Origin: Geitlerinema sp. S16
Lineage (GTDB): Bacteria > Cyanobacteriota > Cyanobacteriia > Cyanobacteriales > Geitlerinemataceae
Length of the DNA stretch: 37,610 bases
Direction: 5' to 3'
Assembly (NCBI GenBank): GCA_011390275.1
Contig: JAABST010000043.1
Location: 1-37,610 of the forward strand
The position numbers were made by a program, and so were the translations under genes. Every line of letters begins with the position of its first letter. The stretch's first letter is position 1. Of this stretch, positions 1 through 8,040 are shown piece after piece. Below the pieces are notes generated by a model. It was given only the letters and a program-made list of their open reading frames with translations, made no database searches and was not told the origin of the DNA.

Positions 1-2
1 TT

Positions 3-74
3 GCTCGCGATCGCGGCATCATCAAGATCACGGCGGAGGTGATGTATCAGGCGAAGGAGGCGGTTGGGGCTTAG
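3..74 (+). CDS. C-terminal end of an unidentified gene (truncated by window edge)
   Basis: Frame 3 is open from the window edge to TAG at 72-74 and encodes a tail reading ARDRGIIKITAEVMYQAKEA plus three residues. The stretch looks like an ordinary amphipathic helical C-terminus with normal cyanobacterial codon use and a HIP1 palindrome inside it. The other two frames give nothing protein-like. The family cannot be named from 23 residues. It converges on the minus-strand toxin/antitoxin remnant, and 75-280 between them holds no convincing gene. Confidence 0.5.
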   Translation, partial: ARDRGIIKITAEVMYQAKEAVGA

Positions 75-280
75 GTTTGGCTGTTCCCGAGTTGGGGGCG
101 ATCGGATGGTTTGATTGAGGTTTACGGGCGTACGATGGTGCGTCCGTTTTTTTGGGTTTAAGGGTGGGGGGGTGAATCTTGCCGTGGTCGCGGGGGAGCT
201 GGAGACCGCGTTTCGACAAGCTCAACGCTCATCGGTGGTTCCAGGCTTACGGGTTGTAGAGGTCGTGGGCGATCGCTGTT

Positions 281-400
281 TTAAGGGTACGGCAGCAGAT
301 CGAGTTCACTGATAAAGCGGTAGTCTCGTTGGTTTTTACTGAGGAGCGGCAGGTTGTTTGCGATCGCGGTCATGGTTCGATGTTGTCTGATTGCGGCGTT
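281..400 (-). pseudogene. VapC-like PIN-domain toxin, C-terminal remnant
   Basis: On the minus strand a frame ending with TAA at 283-281 reads MTAIANNLPLLSKNQRDYRF followed by ISELDLLPYP. This matches the last strand-helix part of VapC/PIN toxins, where a phrase like 'AIANNLPLLSKNxRDF' precedes a short tail. An intact PIN toxin has about 130 residues; here only about 30-40 can be recognised. The N-terminal catalytic acidic residues are missing, so it cannot be an active RNase. Its ATG (373-371) overlaps the antitoxin stop (ATGA), and the frame stays toxin-like about nine codons further upstream, inside the antitoxin's last codons. This looks like a deletion that joined the antitoxin 3' end to the toxin 3' end. 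Assignment rests on motif recognition, not a search. Confidence 0.55.
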
Positions 401-612
401 TGCCAGTGGGTGCGGCGGAGGGTCGAGACCCAGGTGGTGCTATCTTGGGTTTCGGCTCGATCGCGCCAGATGCCGATGAAGGGTTGGTTACGCAGATCGA
501 GGGTTTGAGGTGGCGGCGGTGGGTTGAGGGAGTCTTGAATGGTGTGGAGGAGCTGTTGGCGATCGCTGGGGGAGAGTTTGAGGGCTTGCTGTTGGAGTTC
601 TTGGAGGGTCAT
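370..612 (-). CDS. VapB-like antitoxin (orphan)
   Basis: 80 residues. The opening MTLQELQQQALKLSPSDRQQ with a Leu-rich amphipathic helix, then a Pro linker and a segment ending in WVSTLRRTHW, is the pattern of small cyanobacterial antitoxins that precede PIN toxins. The N-terminal half would dimerise and bind the operator, and the C-terminal part normally wraps the toxin. The last residues (QTPQSDNIEP) do not look like the usual end and probably come from out-of-frame toxin DNA after the deletion described for 281-400. It starts 23 bp after the NTPase gene ends on the same strand, so it may be read from the conflict-operon transcript. Without an active toxin it can act only as a DNA-binding or cross-neutralising protein. 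Confidence 0.6.
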   Translation of the reverse strand: MTLQELQQQALKLSPSDRQQLLHTIQDSLNPPPPPQTLDLRNQPFIGIWRDRAETQDSTTWVSTLRRTHWQTPQSDNIEP

Positions 613-635
613 GGGTCGGGGCGGTGGGTGGCTAT

Positions 636-2954
636 TTAAAGTGTAAATTCTTTCTCGATGCGTTCGAGGTTTTTGGCGGCTCCGAGTTGGGTGTAGAGGT
701 CGCGGGCGATCGTGTAGTGGTGTTGGGCGCGATCGGGGTTGTTGCGGCGTTGCCAGAGTTGGGCGAGGTCGAAATTTGTTTCGGCGATACCATTTTTCAT
801 ACCAAGCTCCTCCATCTGCACTAGTGCCTCGCTCAATAAGTTTTCGGCTTCGACAAGGTTATTGCGATCTAGTTGATTGACTCCGCGCCATCTTATTAAA
901 AATGTAATCAAGCTACGATCTTCTGACTCAATGGCTAGCTCTAAACTTTGCTGATAAAGCTCCTCGGCGGTATCCCAGTTTTCTTGTAGACGTTCATTCT
1001 CGCCCAAACGACTTAAGACGACGGATATACGATGACGATTTTCCTGCTGCCTGTATAACTTTAGACTTGTAGTGTAAAGCTGCTTGGCAACATCATAATT
1101 CTTTCGATCTCGCTCGATCGTACCTAGACTCTCAAAACAATCTGCGATACCACTAATATCGAATATTTTTCTCCGAATATCTAGAGATAGAAGATAAAGT
1201 TGCTCTGCATGTTCCCAAGCCCCCTGAAAATAGCGAATATCACCTAAATTCTGGTGCAGACTAGCAATTATGCCAGAGTCTTTTTCGAGTTCGGCATAAA
1301 GCAATGCATTTTGGTAGGCATTCCATGCTTGCTTCCAATTTCCCCACGCCCGATGAACAGAACCGATTCTCTGCAAGGCATAAGGTAGGCTTGCTTGATT
1401 AAGATGTGGTAGTACCTGTTCCCATAACTCTTTCTTTAATGACCAGTAGCCCCAAGCATTAAGATATCTTTCCAGCTCGTAAATCAGACTTTCCGCCTCG
1501 CCATAGTTCCCCAACTGAAACGCAAAAAACTGCGCCTCTAACAACGGCTGCAAATCCTCCAATGTCTGCGGATTTTCCACCGATCGCCCCGATCGATAAA
1601 ACTGATACACACTCTCCAATAACCCCGATCGCGCCTCGCCCAACTCCCGCTCCAAAAACTCCACAATGACGCGATGCATCGAAAACTCATCCGCGCATTT
1701 TTCCGCATCGTATTGCCGCTGCACCAACGACCCACGAACAAGACAATCCAAAATCGCCGACGTTTCCGCGATTTCTTCTGGCGTGAATTCCGGCGCTTTC
1801 CACCACCGTCCAAAACGATCATCATCCTCGGAATACAACCGTAAAAACGTTAAACCTTGGGCATCGATCGCCACCCGCAACACACACAACCGCCGCGCCA
1901 AATCCCGCGCCGCCTCACTTTGCCGCGCCAACTGCTTCGCCAACTCCCCATCCAAGCCCCCCGCCAACTCCTGCGGATTTTTGCGTAAAAACCCCGGCCT
2001 ATCCCCATAGTTCGCCGCCAAAAGCTGCAAATAAATCGGATGCCCATCCACTTGCCGCGCAATCCAGGCCAAATCCTCCGGCGAATCCTGCATTCCGTAC
2101 TCCCGCAAAATCTCGATCGCACTCATCTCATCCACCTGCTCCACCGTTTCCACCCGCACCAACGCCCGATTCGGTTTTGCGTTGGATAAACGCCGATCGG
2201 CCAGATCCGCCGGAAACTCCCGACTCGTCAGAATCACCAACGATCGATGACTGCCGATCGCCAACCCATTCAACAAATCCCCCCACTCCAGCGACACCGC
2301 CCGCCCCGGATTGACACTGCTCGGCGGCTGCAAAACCGACTCCAAGTTATCCAATACCACCAACGCCCGCACCTGCCCCAAACCCCGGACGATCGCCGCG
2401 ATCGTTTCCCGACTATTCTGTCCCGCCTCCCGAATCCCCAGTCCCGCCAGCAAAACCGCCGCCACCTCATCAAAACTCGACCCCTCAAACGCTTTGAAGG
2501 CGATCGCGCAATCAAACCCGCAGCTTTCCGCAAACTCACCCGATCGCGCCTCAATCCCCAACGCCTCGACCAACTTCGTCGCTAGCGAACTTTTGCCCAT
2601 GCCCCCCTGACCCAACAGGGCGATCACATTGCGGCGATCATCCGCACACGCCGACACCAAATCCCTCACCAACGCATCGCGCCCGTGCCACACCGTCACC
2701 GCTGGCAACACCTCCGCACCCAGAAACCGGCGCTTTTCCGGTGCGTGCGATGTCCTCGCGTTCTCTTGTACCGCTGGCTTGGCCTCGATCTCCCGAATCT
2801 GCGCGGCGATCTGCTTCTGCTGCGTTTCCAAAATCGGACGCATGACCGGATTTTGCTCCGTTAAGAGCCGATCCGCGATCGCCTTATACTGCTCCGCCAA
2901 CAACTGCAACCGCTGCCGATCCTGATCCCCACTCAGCGAATCCAAAATACTCAT
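636..2954 (-). CDS. STAND/NB-ARC-type NTPase with N-terminal adaptor helix and C-terminal TPRs
   Basis: 772 residues from ATG 2954-2952. An open frame runs 21 codons further (to 3017), but that part is translated from a short repeat, so the internal Met (MSILDSLSGD) is preferred. Residues 7-56 form a helical segment nearly identical in pattern to the C-terminus of the neighbouring protease. An NB-ARC/STAND P-loop module follows: GRDALVRDLV about 91-100, Walker A GQGGMGKSS at 115-123, Walker B ALVVLDNLE at 197-205, sensor ILTSR at 241-245, then a winged-helix-like part. About residues 470-772 are tetratricopeptide repeats. Such proteins act as NLR-like switches: TPRs sense, nucleotide exchange drives oligomerisation, and an attached or recruited effector fires. 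No effector domain is fused here, so the partner is probably the protease. The TPR half (about 780-1520) is AT-richer than the NTPase half. Confidence 0.85.
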   Translation of the reverse strand: MSILDSLSGDQDRQRLQLLAEQYKAIADRLLTEQNPVMRPILETQQKQIAAQIREIEAKPAVQENARTSHAPEKRRFLGAEVLPAVTVWHGRDALVRDLVSACADDRRNVIALLGQGGMGKSSLATKLVEALGIEARSGEFAESCGFDCAIAFKAFEGSSFDEVAAVLLAGLGIREAGQNSRETIAAIVRGLGQVRALVVLDNLESVLQPPSSVNPGRAVSLEWGDLLNGLAIGSHRSLVILTSREFPADLADRRLSNAKPNRALVRVETVEQVDEMSAIEILREYGMQDSPEDLAWIARQVDGHPIYLQLLAANYGDRPGFLRKNPQELAGGLDGELAKQLARQSEAARDLARRLCVLRVAIDAQGLTFLRLYSEDDDRFGRWWKAPEFTPEEIAETSAILDCLVRGSLVQRQYDAEKCADEFSMHRVIVEFLERELGEARSGLLESVYQFYRSGRSVENPQTLEDLQPLLEAQFFAFQLGNYGEAESLIYELERYLNAWGYWSLKKELWEQVLPHLNQASLPYALQRIGSVHRAWGNWKQAWNAYQNALLYAELEKDSGIIASLHQNLGDIRYFQGAWEHAEQLYLLSLDIRRKIFDISGIADCFESLGTIERDRKNYDVAKQLYTTSLKLYRQQENRHRISVVLSRLGENERLQENWDTAEELYQQSLELAIESEDRSLITFLIRWRGVNQLDRNNLVEAENLLSEALVQMEELGMKNGIAETNFDLAQLWQRRNNPDRAQHHYTIARDLYTQLGAAKNLERIEKEFTL

Positions 2955-2972
2955 CAATTCAAACCCAGGGCG

Positions 2973-3034
2973 AGAAACCGGGTTTTTACAAAATTTGCTC
3001 GATCTTAACAAAGACACAACAAGAAACCCGGCTT
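2973..3034. repeat. Short inverted-repeat unit around AAACCGGGTTT
   Basis: GAGAAACCGGGTTTTT near 2972-2987 and AAGAAACCCGGCT near 3021-3033 are related palindromic cores. AGAAACCGGGTTTCT-type units are dispersed in many filamentous cyanobacterial genomes. It overlaps the extra 21 codons upstream of the preferred NTPase start, which is why those codons are not believed. Confidence 0.45.
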
Positions 3035-3038
3035 AGAC

Positions 3039-3201
3039 CTGTCTCTGACAGGGCAAACGCATACTCCCCATTTTTCGCAACACGAGCCAGAAATTATTGC
3101 CTTGTTGCGAAAGTCTGGACATGGTTTGAGCGGCTCAATCGCTACAGCCCTGATTCTCTCGTTCGGGCAAAATTAGTATGCGTTTGCCCTGCTGTCTCTG
3201 A
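3039..3201. mobile_element. 143-bp MITE with 17-bp terminal inverted repeats and 10-bp target-site duplication
   Basis: CAGGGCAAACGCATACT at 3049-3065 is the exact reverse complement of AGTATGCGTTTGCCCTG at 3175-3191. The element is bracketed by identical CTGTCTCTGA at 3039-3048 and 3192-3201, the expected target duplication. Inside is a 10-bp inverted repeat (TTTCGCAACA / TGTTGCGAAA), and no coding frame. It is therefore a non-autonomous element mobilised in trans. The 10-bp duplication and CAGGG ends are compatible with families such as ISAs1 or IS4, but that is a guess. It separates protease and NTPase and lengthens the gap between them. Confidence 0.9.
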
Positions 3202-3220
3202 CTGCTGAGAACGAAACCTA

Positions 3221-4354
3221 CTAACCCCCCAACGCACGAATTTGCTTCGCGATCTGATCTCGCTGTGCCTCCAATACCGGACGCATCATCGCATTTGTCT
3301 CCGTTAAAAGCTGCTGACTCACCGCCTGATACTGCTGAGTCAAAAGCTGTAACTTTTGCTGATTAATATCATCATCCAGCGCTTTTAACGTCGGGCTATT
3401 CGGAACACTCGGCGATCGCGTCGCGGTGGCGGATGATGACCCCACCGAAGCCGCCAACGAATGACGCGGATTTTCCGACACAAACGCTGCAAATAACTCA
3501 TCAATCCGCCCCTTCGCACAGCCCCACTCCACCAACTCAAAACACGCCACCGTCATATTTTGGTCACCCACAATATTCGGCAAATTTTCGCCCAACTCAC
3601 CCCCCACAAACACCTTCAGCTCGCTATAGTCGCCGTAGCACCCTTGCAGCGCCTTGCGAAACTCTTTTTTACGTTCCTTATTCCAATCCATTGACACTAC
3701 TGAGGGTGATTTGACTACGCTCGATGATGACACAGGAACCACAGACGGACGCACCGGATCAAATAAATCCGGCGGCATTCCCGGCCAAATATTCGCCACC
3801 GCCTCCACCATAATCGCGATCGCCTCGCTGCCCTGATCTCGCTGCACCGCCGCCACCCCGATCGCCAACCCCTCACACACCACCGCCCCGCCACTGTATC
3901 CGGGCTGGATGCGATCGTCCTCCTGTAACTTCAGCCGAAAACTCCGTACCTTAAACGCCGTGGACGTATTGGCCGTTTCCTTATGGAGCGTCCCGCGCAA
4001 CCGTTCCGCAAGTTTCGCGCTCTTTTTTTCGATCGTGTATTGCCCATACACCTCCACCCTTGCCCCCTCCGTCGCCACCTTCGACAGCGGCAACGGCGGC
4101 ATATCAGCCAAGCGTGGCACACTCAAAACGGCGAGATCGATCGTCTCCGGTGTCCCGATCGCCTCGATCGTCGCGCTGGTATTGTCCACGAGCAGATCGT
4201 CAGGGTCGGGCGATTTCTTTTGGATGTCGCGCACCACGTGGGCGCAGGTGACCAGATACGATCGCGTCGCATCGGCATGAATCACGAAGCCCGTACCGTA
4301 AACCGTCGGGTCAGTTCGACCGGAAATCAGGGCGATCGTTGTGCGTAAATCCAT
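3221..4354 (-). CDS. Trypsin-like serine protease with EAD1-like domain and C-terminal adaptor helix
   Basis: 377 residues, no signal peptide, so probably cytoplasmic. Residues about 1-195 are a trypsin-like fold with the full triad: His39 (LVTCAHVV), Asp73 (TIDLAVLSV) and Ser154 (QPGYSGGAV). A Ser/Val/Pro-rich linker follows. Residues about 223-298 match the EAD1 type of effector-associated domain (helical, 'EFRKAL...L...FVGGELG...VACFELVEWG...ELFAAF...NP'), a death-like adaptor of bacterial conflict systems. Residues 326-375 are a second helical segment shared with the N-terminus of the downstream NTPase. Two adaptor modules on one protease suggest recruitment by more than one partner. The gene lies 47 bp after the Trypco1 gene on the same strand. 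Protease and triad are secure; the EAD1 name rests on motif recall. Confidence 0.85.
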   Translation of the reverse strand: MDLRTTIALISGRTDPTVYGTGFVIHADATRSYLVTCAHVVRDIQKKSPDPDDLLVDNTSATIEAIGTPETIDLAVLSVPRLADMPPLPLSKVATEGARVEVYGQYTIEKKSAKLAERLRGTLHKETANTSTAFKVRSFRLKLQEDDRIQPGYSGGAVVCEGLAIGVAAVQRDQGSEAIAIMVEAVANIWPGMPPDLFDPVRPSVVPVSSSSVVKSPSVVSMDWNKERKKEFRKALQGCYGDYSELKVFVGGELGENLPNIVGDQNMTVACFELVEWGCAKGRIDELFAAFVSENPRHSLAASVGSSSATATRSPSVPNSPTLKALDDDINQQKLQLLTQQYQAVSQQLLTETNAMMRPVLEAQRDQIAKQIRALGG

Positions 4355-4401
4355 GATGTTCGGTGGGTGTCAATCTTCGGCGGGCGCATTGCAATGCGTT
4401 C

Positions 4402-4713
4402 TTACGGTTTGGGTTTCAGGATCAGCTTGACCGATAGATTCGATCCGGCTTTGGCCTTGGTGACGTAGATATTGCCCTCGCCTTCAAAACTAAAATTGAT
4501 CGTCACCTCCGCCGCTTCGATCGCCACGTCCTGATCCAGCTCGTTCCAGAGTTCCGCGATCGGCTGCACCGCCTTTTTTAACAGCGGCTTGATCTTGCTA
4601 AAACTGCTGCTCACCGCCTCCGCCGCACGGCTCGAAATCTGCTGCGCTTCGTCTTCCTGAGCTTCAACTTCTATGAGTATTCCATCTTCGAGTTCGATCA
4701 GTTTGGTTGCCAT
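4402..4713 (-). CDS. Trypco1 (trypsin-co-occurring) domain protein
   Basis: 103 residues. It opens with MATKLIELEDGILIEVEA, continues through a helical middle (about residues 25-60) and closes with a beta-rich part reading AEVTINFSFEGEGNIYVTKA. This layout matches the Trypco1 / CU044_2847 family, named for genes next to trypsin-like proteases, which is exactly the position here: 47 bp before the protease gene and co-directional. The biochemical role of the family is not established; it is presumed to regulate or target the protease. Start is the ATG at 4713; no competing start is seen. Confidence 0.8.
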   Translation of the reverse strand: MATKLIELEDGILIEVEAQEDEAQQISSRAAEAVSSSFSKIKPLLKKAVQPIAELWNELDQDVAIEAAEVTINFSFEGEGNIYVTKAKAGSNLSVKLILKPKP

Positions 4714-4725
4714 GCGGTTGCGCCC

Positions 4726-4759
4726 CTGCTGAGTGGCGATAAACGGTGCTACTCAGCAG
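4726..4759. promoter_or_regulatory. 9-bp inverted repeat between RND gene and Trypco1 gene
   Basis: CTGCTGAGT (4726-4734) and ACTCAGCAG (4751-4759) are perfect complements around a 16-nt loop. The repeat lies just upstream of the Trypco1 start and downstream of the RND stop. No T-run follows on the minus strand, so it is not a textbook terminator. It could be an operator for the conflict operon or a transcript-stabilising hairpin. Confidence 0.4.
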
Positions 4760-4784
4760 TGTAGACAATTTCAGATCGATTCAA

Positions 4785-7700
4785 CTACGACTTCGCCGAC
4801 GATCGGCGCAACCACGATCGCCAGGACAAAAATCGCACCTTGCCGGTAAACACACCGACGATTTTGCTCTGGAAACTATCGACAAAAGTGAACAACACCG
4901 GCACAACCACCAGGGTTAACATCGTCGAAGTCGAGAATCCACCGATCACCGAAATTGCCATCGGCGATCGCGTCTCGCCCCCCGCGCCCCACTCCAGCGC
5001 GATCGGCATCATTCCCGCCACCGTCGAAATCGCCGTCATGAAAATCGGACGCAACCGCGAGATCCCCGCTTCGAGTACGGCCTTAAAGCGTGGCAATCCC
5101 TGCCGCTCATTTTCCAGGGCGCAATCCACCAGCAAAATCGCGTTTTTCGTCACCAATCCCATCAGCAGGACGATGCCGATGAGTGCGAACAATCCCAGCT
5201 CTTTTTGGGTGATCAGCAGTGCCAGTAATGCGCCACCGACCGACAACGGCAAGGCGACGAGAATCGTCAGCGGATAGAGGAAGTTGTCGTAAAGCAAGAC
5301 GAGAATCGCGTAGATGCAGAGGACGGCGAGCGACAGTGCGCCGAGAAATTCGGTGAAAATTTCGATCATGATTTCCGCGTCGCCCGAGGGTTGCTGAAAA
5401 ACGTCGGCAGGAAGCGGACTCATGGCCGGTAGGGCGTTCACGGCGGTGACGGCGTCCCCGAGAGAAATATTTTGTAAGTTGGCCGCGACTTCGACTTTGC
5501 GCGATCGATCAAGCCGATCGATCTGCGCCGGACTGCTGCCGAGCTTGACCTCCGCCACCGATGATAGCTTGACTAACGCGCCGCTCTGGCTGGGGATTTC
5601 GAGATTGGCGATCGTATCAAGGTCGTTGCGGTAGGGTTCGGCGAGCTGGGTGCGGATGGGGATTTGGCGATCGGGTAGATCGAATTTGGGGAGTTGCGAT
5701 TCGAGATCGCCGAGGGTGGCGAGGTTGGCGGTTGCGGAAATTGCAGCGACGGAGACCCCGAGGTCAGCGGCGCGATCGAGATCCGGCACGATTTGAATTT
5801 CGGGTTTCACGAGACTCGCGCTCGAAGCCACTTCCACCAGTCCAGAAACACCGCGCATTTGACGTTCGAGATCATTGGCGGTGGCGATCAGCGCATTCGG
5901 GTTACGGCTCATTAGCACGATCGACAGGTCTTTACCACCGCCACCCGCACCGGAAGAGAGGAAGCTAATCCGTGCGCCGGGAATTTCGGCGAAGGCGGAT
6001 CGCATCTCTTGTTCAAACTGTCGCTGTTTGATATCGCGCTCGTCCTGGGGCTTGAGGACAACGTAGATTGTGCCGGTGTTGATGTTGCCGCGTGCGCCGT
6101 CACTTCCCGCGACGATCAGCGTGTTCTTGGCGGCAGGGTTGCCCAGCATGGTTCGCGCGAGCCGATCGCAGACGGCTTCGGTTTCCGCCAGGGTCGAACC
6201 GGGCGGCAGCTCGACGTTAATTGTACTCACGCCGCTATCACCACTGACAAATAACCCTTTCGGAATCAGCGGCACAAGCTGCAAACTGCCGATAAAGAAG
6301 GCGACGGCGATGAGTAGGGTTGTGATCCGGTTGCGCAATGCCCAGTTGAGCGCACCGCGATAGATCCCAGGTTGGCGGGCTTGAGGGTACTGGGTCAGTT
6401 CGGAATGATCACTGGTGTTCGCCGTCGCGTCGATTTTGCTCTTGAGCAGATAGGCCGACAGCATCGGCGTAATCGTGACCGCCACCAGGGTCGAGAACAT
6501 CGTCGCGACGGCCACCGTGACGCCAAAGGGACGGAAAAACTGACCGGGGACACCGCCCATAAAGGCCACCGGCAAAAACACCGCCACGATCGTCGCCGTG
6601 GTGGCAATAACCGCGAGTCCAATTTCCTGTGCTGCATCGATCGCCGCCTGGTAAGGACGCTTGCCCATGCGTAGGTGTGTGTCGATGTTTTCGATCATGC
6701 AGATCGCATCATCAACCAGGTTCCCCACCGCGAGGGATAACGCCAGACAGCTCATGCCATTCAGCGTGTAGTCCAGGGCTTTCATCACCAAAAAGGTGGG
6801 GATAATCGACAGCGGCAGCGCGACCCCAGTAATCAGGGTGGCTCGCCAGTCTTTGAGGAAGAGGCCGACGGTGAGCGTGGTCAGGATGCAGCCAAAGACG
6901 AGGGCATCGATCGAGGCTTGGTAGGACTCGCGGATTTCGGTGGCGAGGGTGAAGATGCGCTCGAATTTAATGTCGTCCGGTAGAGTGACTGTTTCGAGTT
7001 TTTCGACGGCGGCTGCAACGCCTTCTTCGACGGAGACGAGGGTGCTGCCGGGACTGCGCAAAATCGAGAAGGCGACGACGTTTTCAGTGCCTTCACGCGT
7101 GATAAAGATTGAGCTTTCACGCGAGTCGGCAAAACCGTCGATCACTTCGCCCAGGTTGGACAGCGGCACGTCACCACCACCGGGCAGCGGAATCCGATAG
7201 TTGCGTAAATCATCAACGCTGCGAGCGCTGCCCAAGGTGCGGAGGGTTTTCTCACTGCCAGCGGCTTCGGTACGTCCGCCGGAAAAGTCGGCGTTGAGAC
7301 TGCGAATTTGATCGTTAACCTGGGTGGCGGTAATCCCGAGGGCTTTGAGCCGCAAGGGGTCGAGCTGGATGCGCACTTCGCGATCGAGGCCACCGCTGCG
7401 GCTCACCTGTGCCACGCCGGAGACTTCGAGCAGCGCTCCGGAGATTTCGCGATCGACCAGTTCGCTCAGTTCTTCCACCGATCGTTGGTCCGATCGCACG
7501 ACGTACGTAGCGATCGCGCCGCCTGCAAACTCTAGCTTTCTGACGATCGGCTCATTGATATCCTGGGGCAACTCTTGCCGGATTTGCGACATCGCATTGC
7601 GGACTTCGTTGGTCTTCGCCTCACTATCAACGCCCAGCTCGAAGTTAATCGTCGTGGTCGAAACTCCCTCGTTCACCGTCGAAACCAGCTCGTCGATATC

Positions 7701-7925
7701 CCCCAGGCCGACCACGGCATCTTCGACTTTGCGCGTTACCTGCGATTCGAGTTCATTCGGCCCCGCACCGGGCTGCGTTACGGTGATTTGCACCACGGGA
7801 ACGTCAATATTCGGCGTATTGTCAATGCCGAGCTGCCCGAACGCGGCAAGACCGGCAAAGGTCAGCACGAGGAACAGGACGATCGTTGGAATCGGTCGCT
7901 TAATGGACCAGGCGGAAATATTCAT
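4785..7925 (-). CDS. RND multidrug efflux transporter, AcrB/HAE1-like inner-membrane subunit
   Basis: 1046 residues, the usual length for hydrophobe/amphiphile efflux RND pumps. The N-terminus (MNISAWSIKRPIPTIVLFLV) is the first membrane helix after a short cytoplasmic stub. Two large periplasmic loops follow TM1 and TM7. The proton-relay residues are present: the Asp pair in GNLVDDAICM (Asp405/Asp406) and Lys927 in GLVTKNAILLVD. It exports drugs, detergents or similar compounds using the proton gradient, together with the adaptor encoded upstream (stop of the adaptor 258 bp before this start) and a TolC-like channel not seen in the window. The end has a basic tail (WRSWLRRSSAKS). Substrate cannot be told from sequence. 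Confidence 0.93.
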   Translation of the reverse strand: MNISAWSIKRPIPTIVLFLVLTFAGLAAFGQLGIDNTPNIDVPVVQITVTQPGAGPNELESQVTRKVEDAVVGLGDIDELVSTVNEGVSTTTINFELGVDSEAKTNEVRNAMSQIRQELPQDINEPIVRKLEFAGGAIATYVVRSDQRSVEELSELVDREISGALLEVSGVAQVSRSGGLDREVRIQLDPLRLKALGITATQVNDQIRSLNADFSGGRTEAAGSEKTLRTLGSARSVDDLRNYRIPLPGGGDVPLSNLGEVIDGFADSRESSIFITREGTENVVAFSILRSPGSTLVSVEEGVAAAVEKLETVTLPDDIKFERIFTLATEIRESYQASIDALVFGCILTTLTVGLFLKDWRATLITGVALPLSIIPTFLVMKALDYTLNGMSCLALSLAVGNLVDDAICMIENIDTHLRMGKRPYQAAIDAAQEIGLAVIATTATIVAVFLPVAFMGGVPGQFFRPFGVTVAVATMFSTLVAVTITPMLSAYLLKSKIDATANTSDHSELTQYPQARQPGIYRGALNWALRNRITTLLIAVAFFIGSLQLVPLIPKGLFVSGDSGVSTINVELPPGSTLAETEAVCDRLARTMLGNPAAKNTLIVAGSDGARGNINTGTIYVVLKPQDERDIKQRQFEQEMRSAFAEIPGARISFLSSGAGGGGKDLSIVLMSRNPNALIATANDLERQMRGVSGLVEVASSASLVKPEIQIVPDLDRAADLGVSVAAISATANLATLGDLESQLPKFDLPDRQIPIRTQLAEPYRNDLDTIANLEIPSQSGALVKLSSVAEVKLGSSPAQIDRLDRSRKVEVAANLQNISLGDAVTAVNALPAMSPLPADVFQQPSGDAEIMIEIFTEFLGALSLAVLCIYAILVLLYDNFLYPLTILVALPLSVGGALLALLITQKELGLFALIGIVLLMGLVTKNAILLVDCALENERQGLPRFKAVLEAGISRLRPIFMTAISTVAGMMPIALEWGAGGETRSPMAISVIGGFSTSTMLTLVVVPVLFTFVDSFQSKIVGVFTGKVRFLSWRSWLRRSSAKS

Positions 7926-8006
7926 GCAGGGACGGCGCGATGAAGCGGTTGTGAGTCTAAAACAGGGACGCGATCAACAGAATCAAACGAAAAAAATCAA
8001 AAGCGT

Positions 8007-8022
8007 GTCGGGATATCCCGAC
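8007..8022. repeat. 16-bp perfect palindrome between adaptor and RND genes
   Basis: GTCGGGATATCCCGAC reads the same on both strands (6-bp arms around ATAT). On the minus strand a loose T-rich stretch follows (CTTTTGATTTTTTT), so a weak terminator/attenuator is possible; a dimeric-regulator operator is the other reading. Confidence 0.45.
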
Positions 8023-8040
8023 GATGGGTCTTCGTGTTAT

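Noticed and set aside
28..225. 65-residue minus-strand frame near the left edge
   Set aside because: Pro-rich low-complexity translation, no start signal, overlaps the end of the + strand gene; not believed to be a gene.
2955..3017. 21-codon N-terminal extension of the NTPase
   Set aside because: It is a translation of the AAACCGGGTTT repeat; the homologous adaptor segment begins only after the inner Met.
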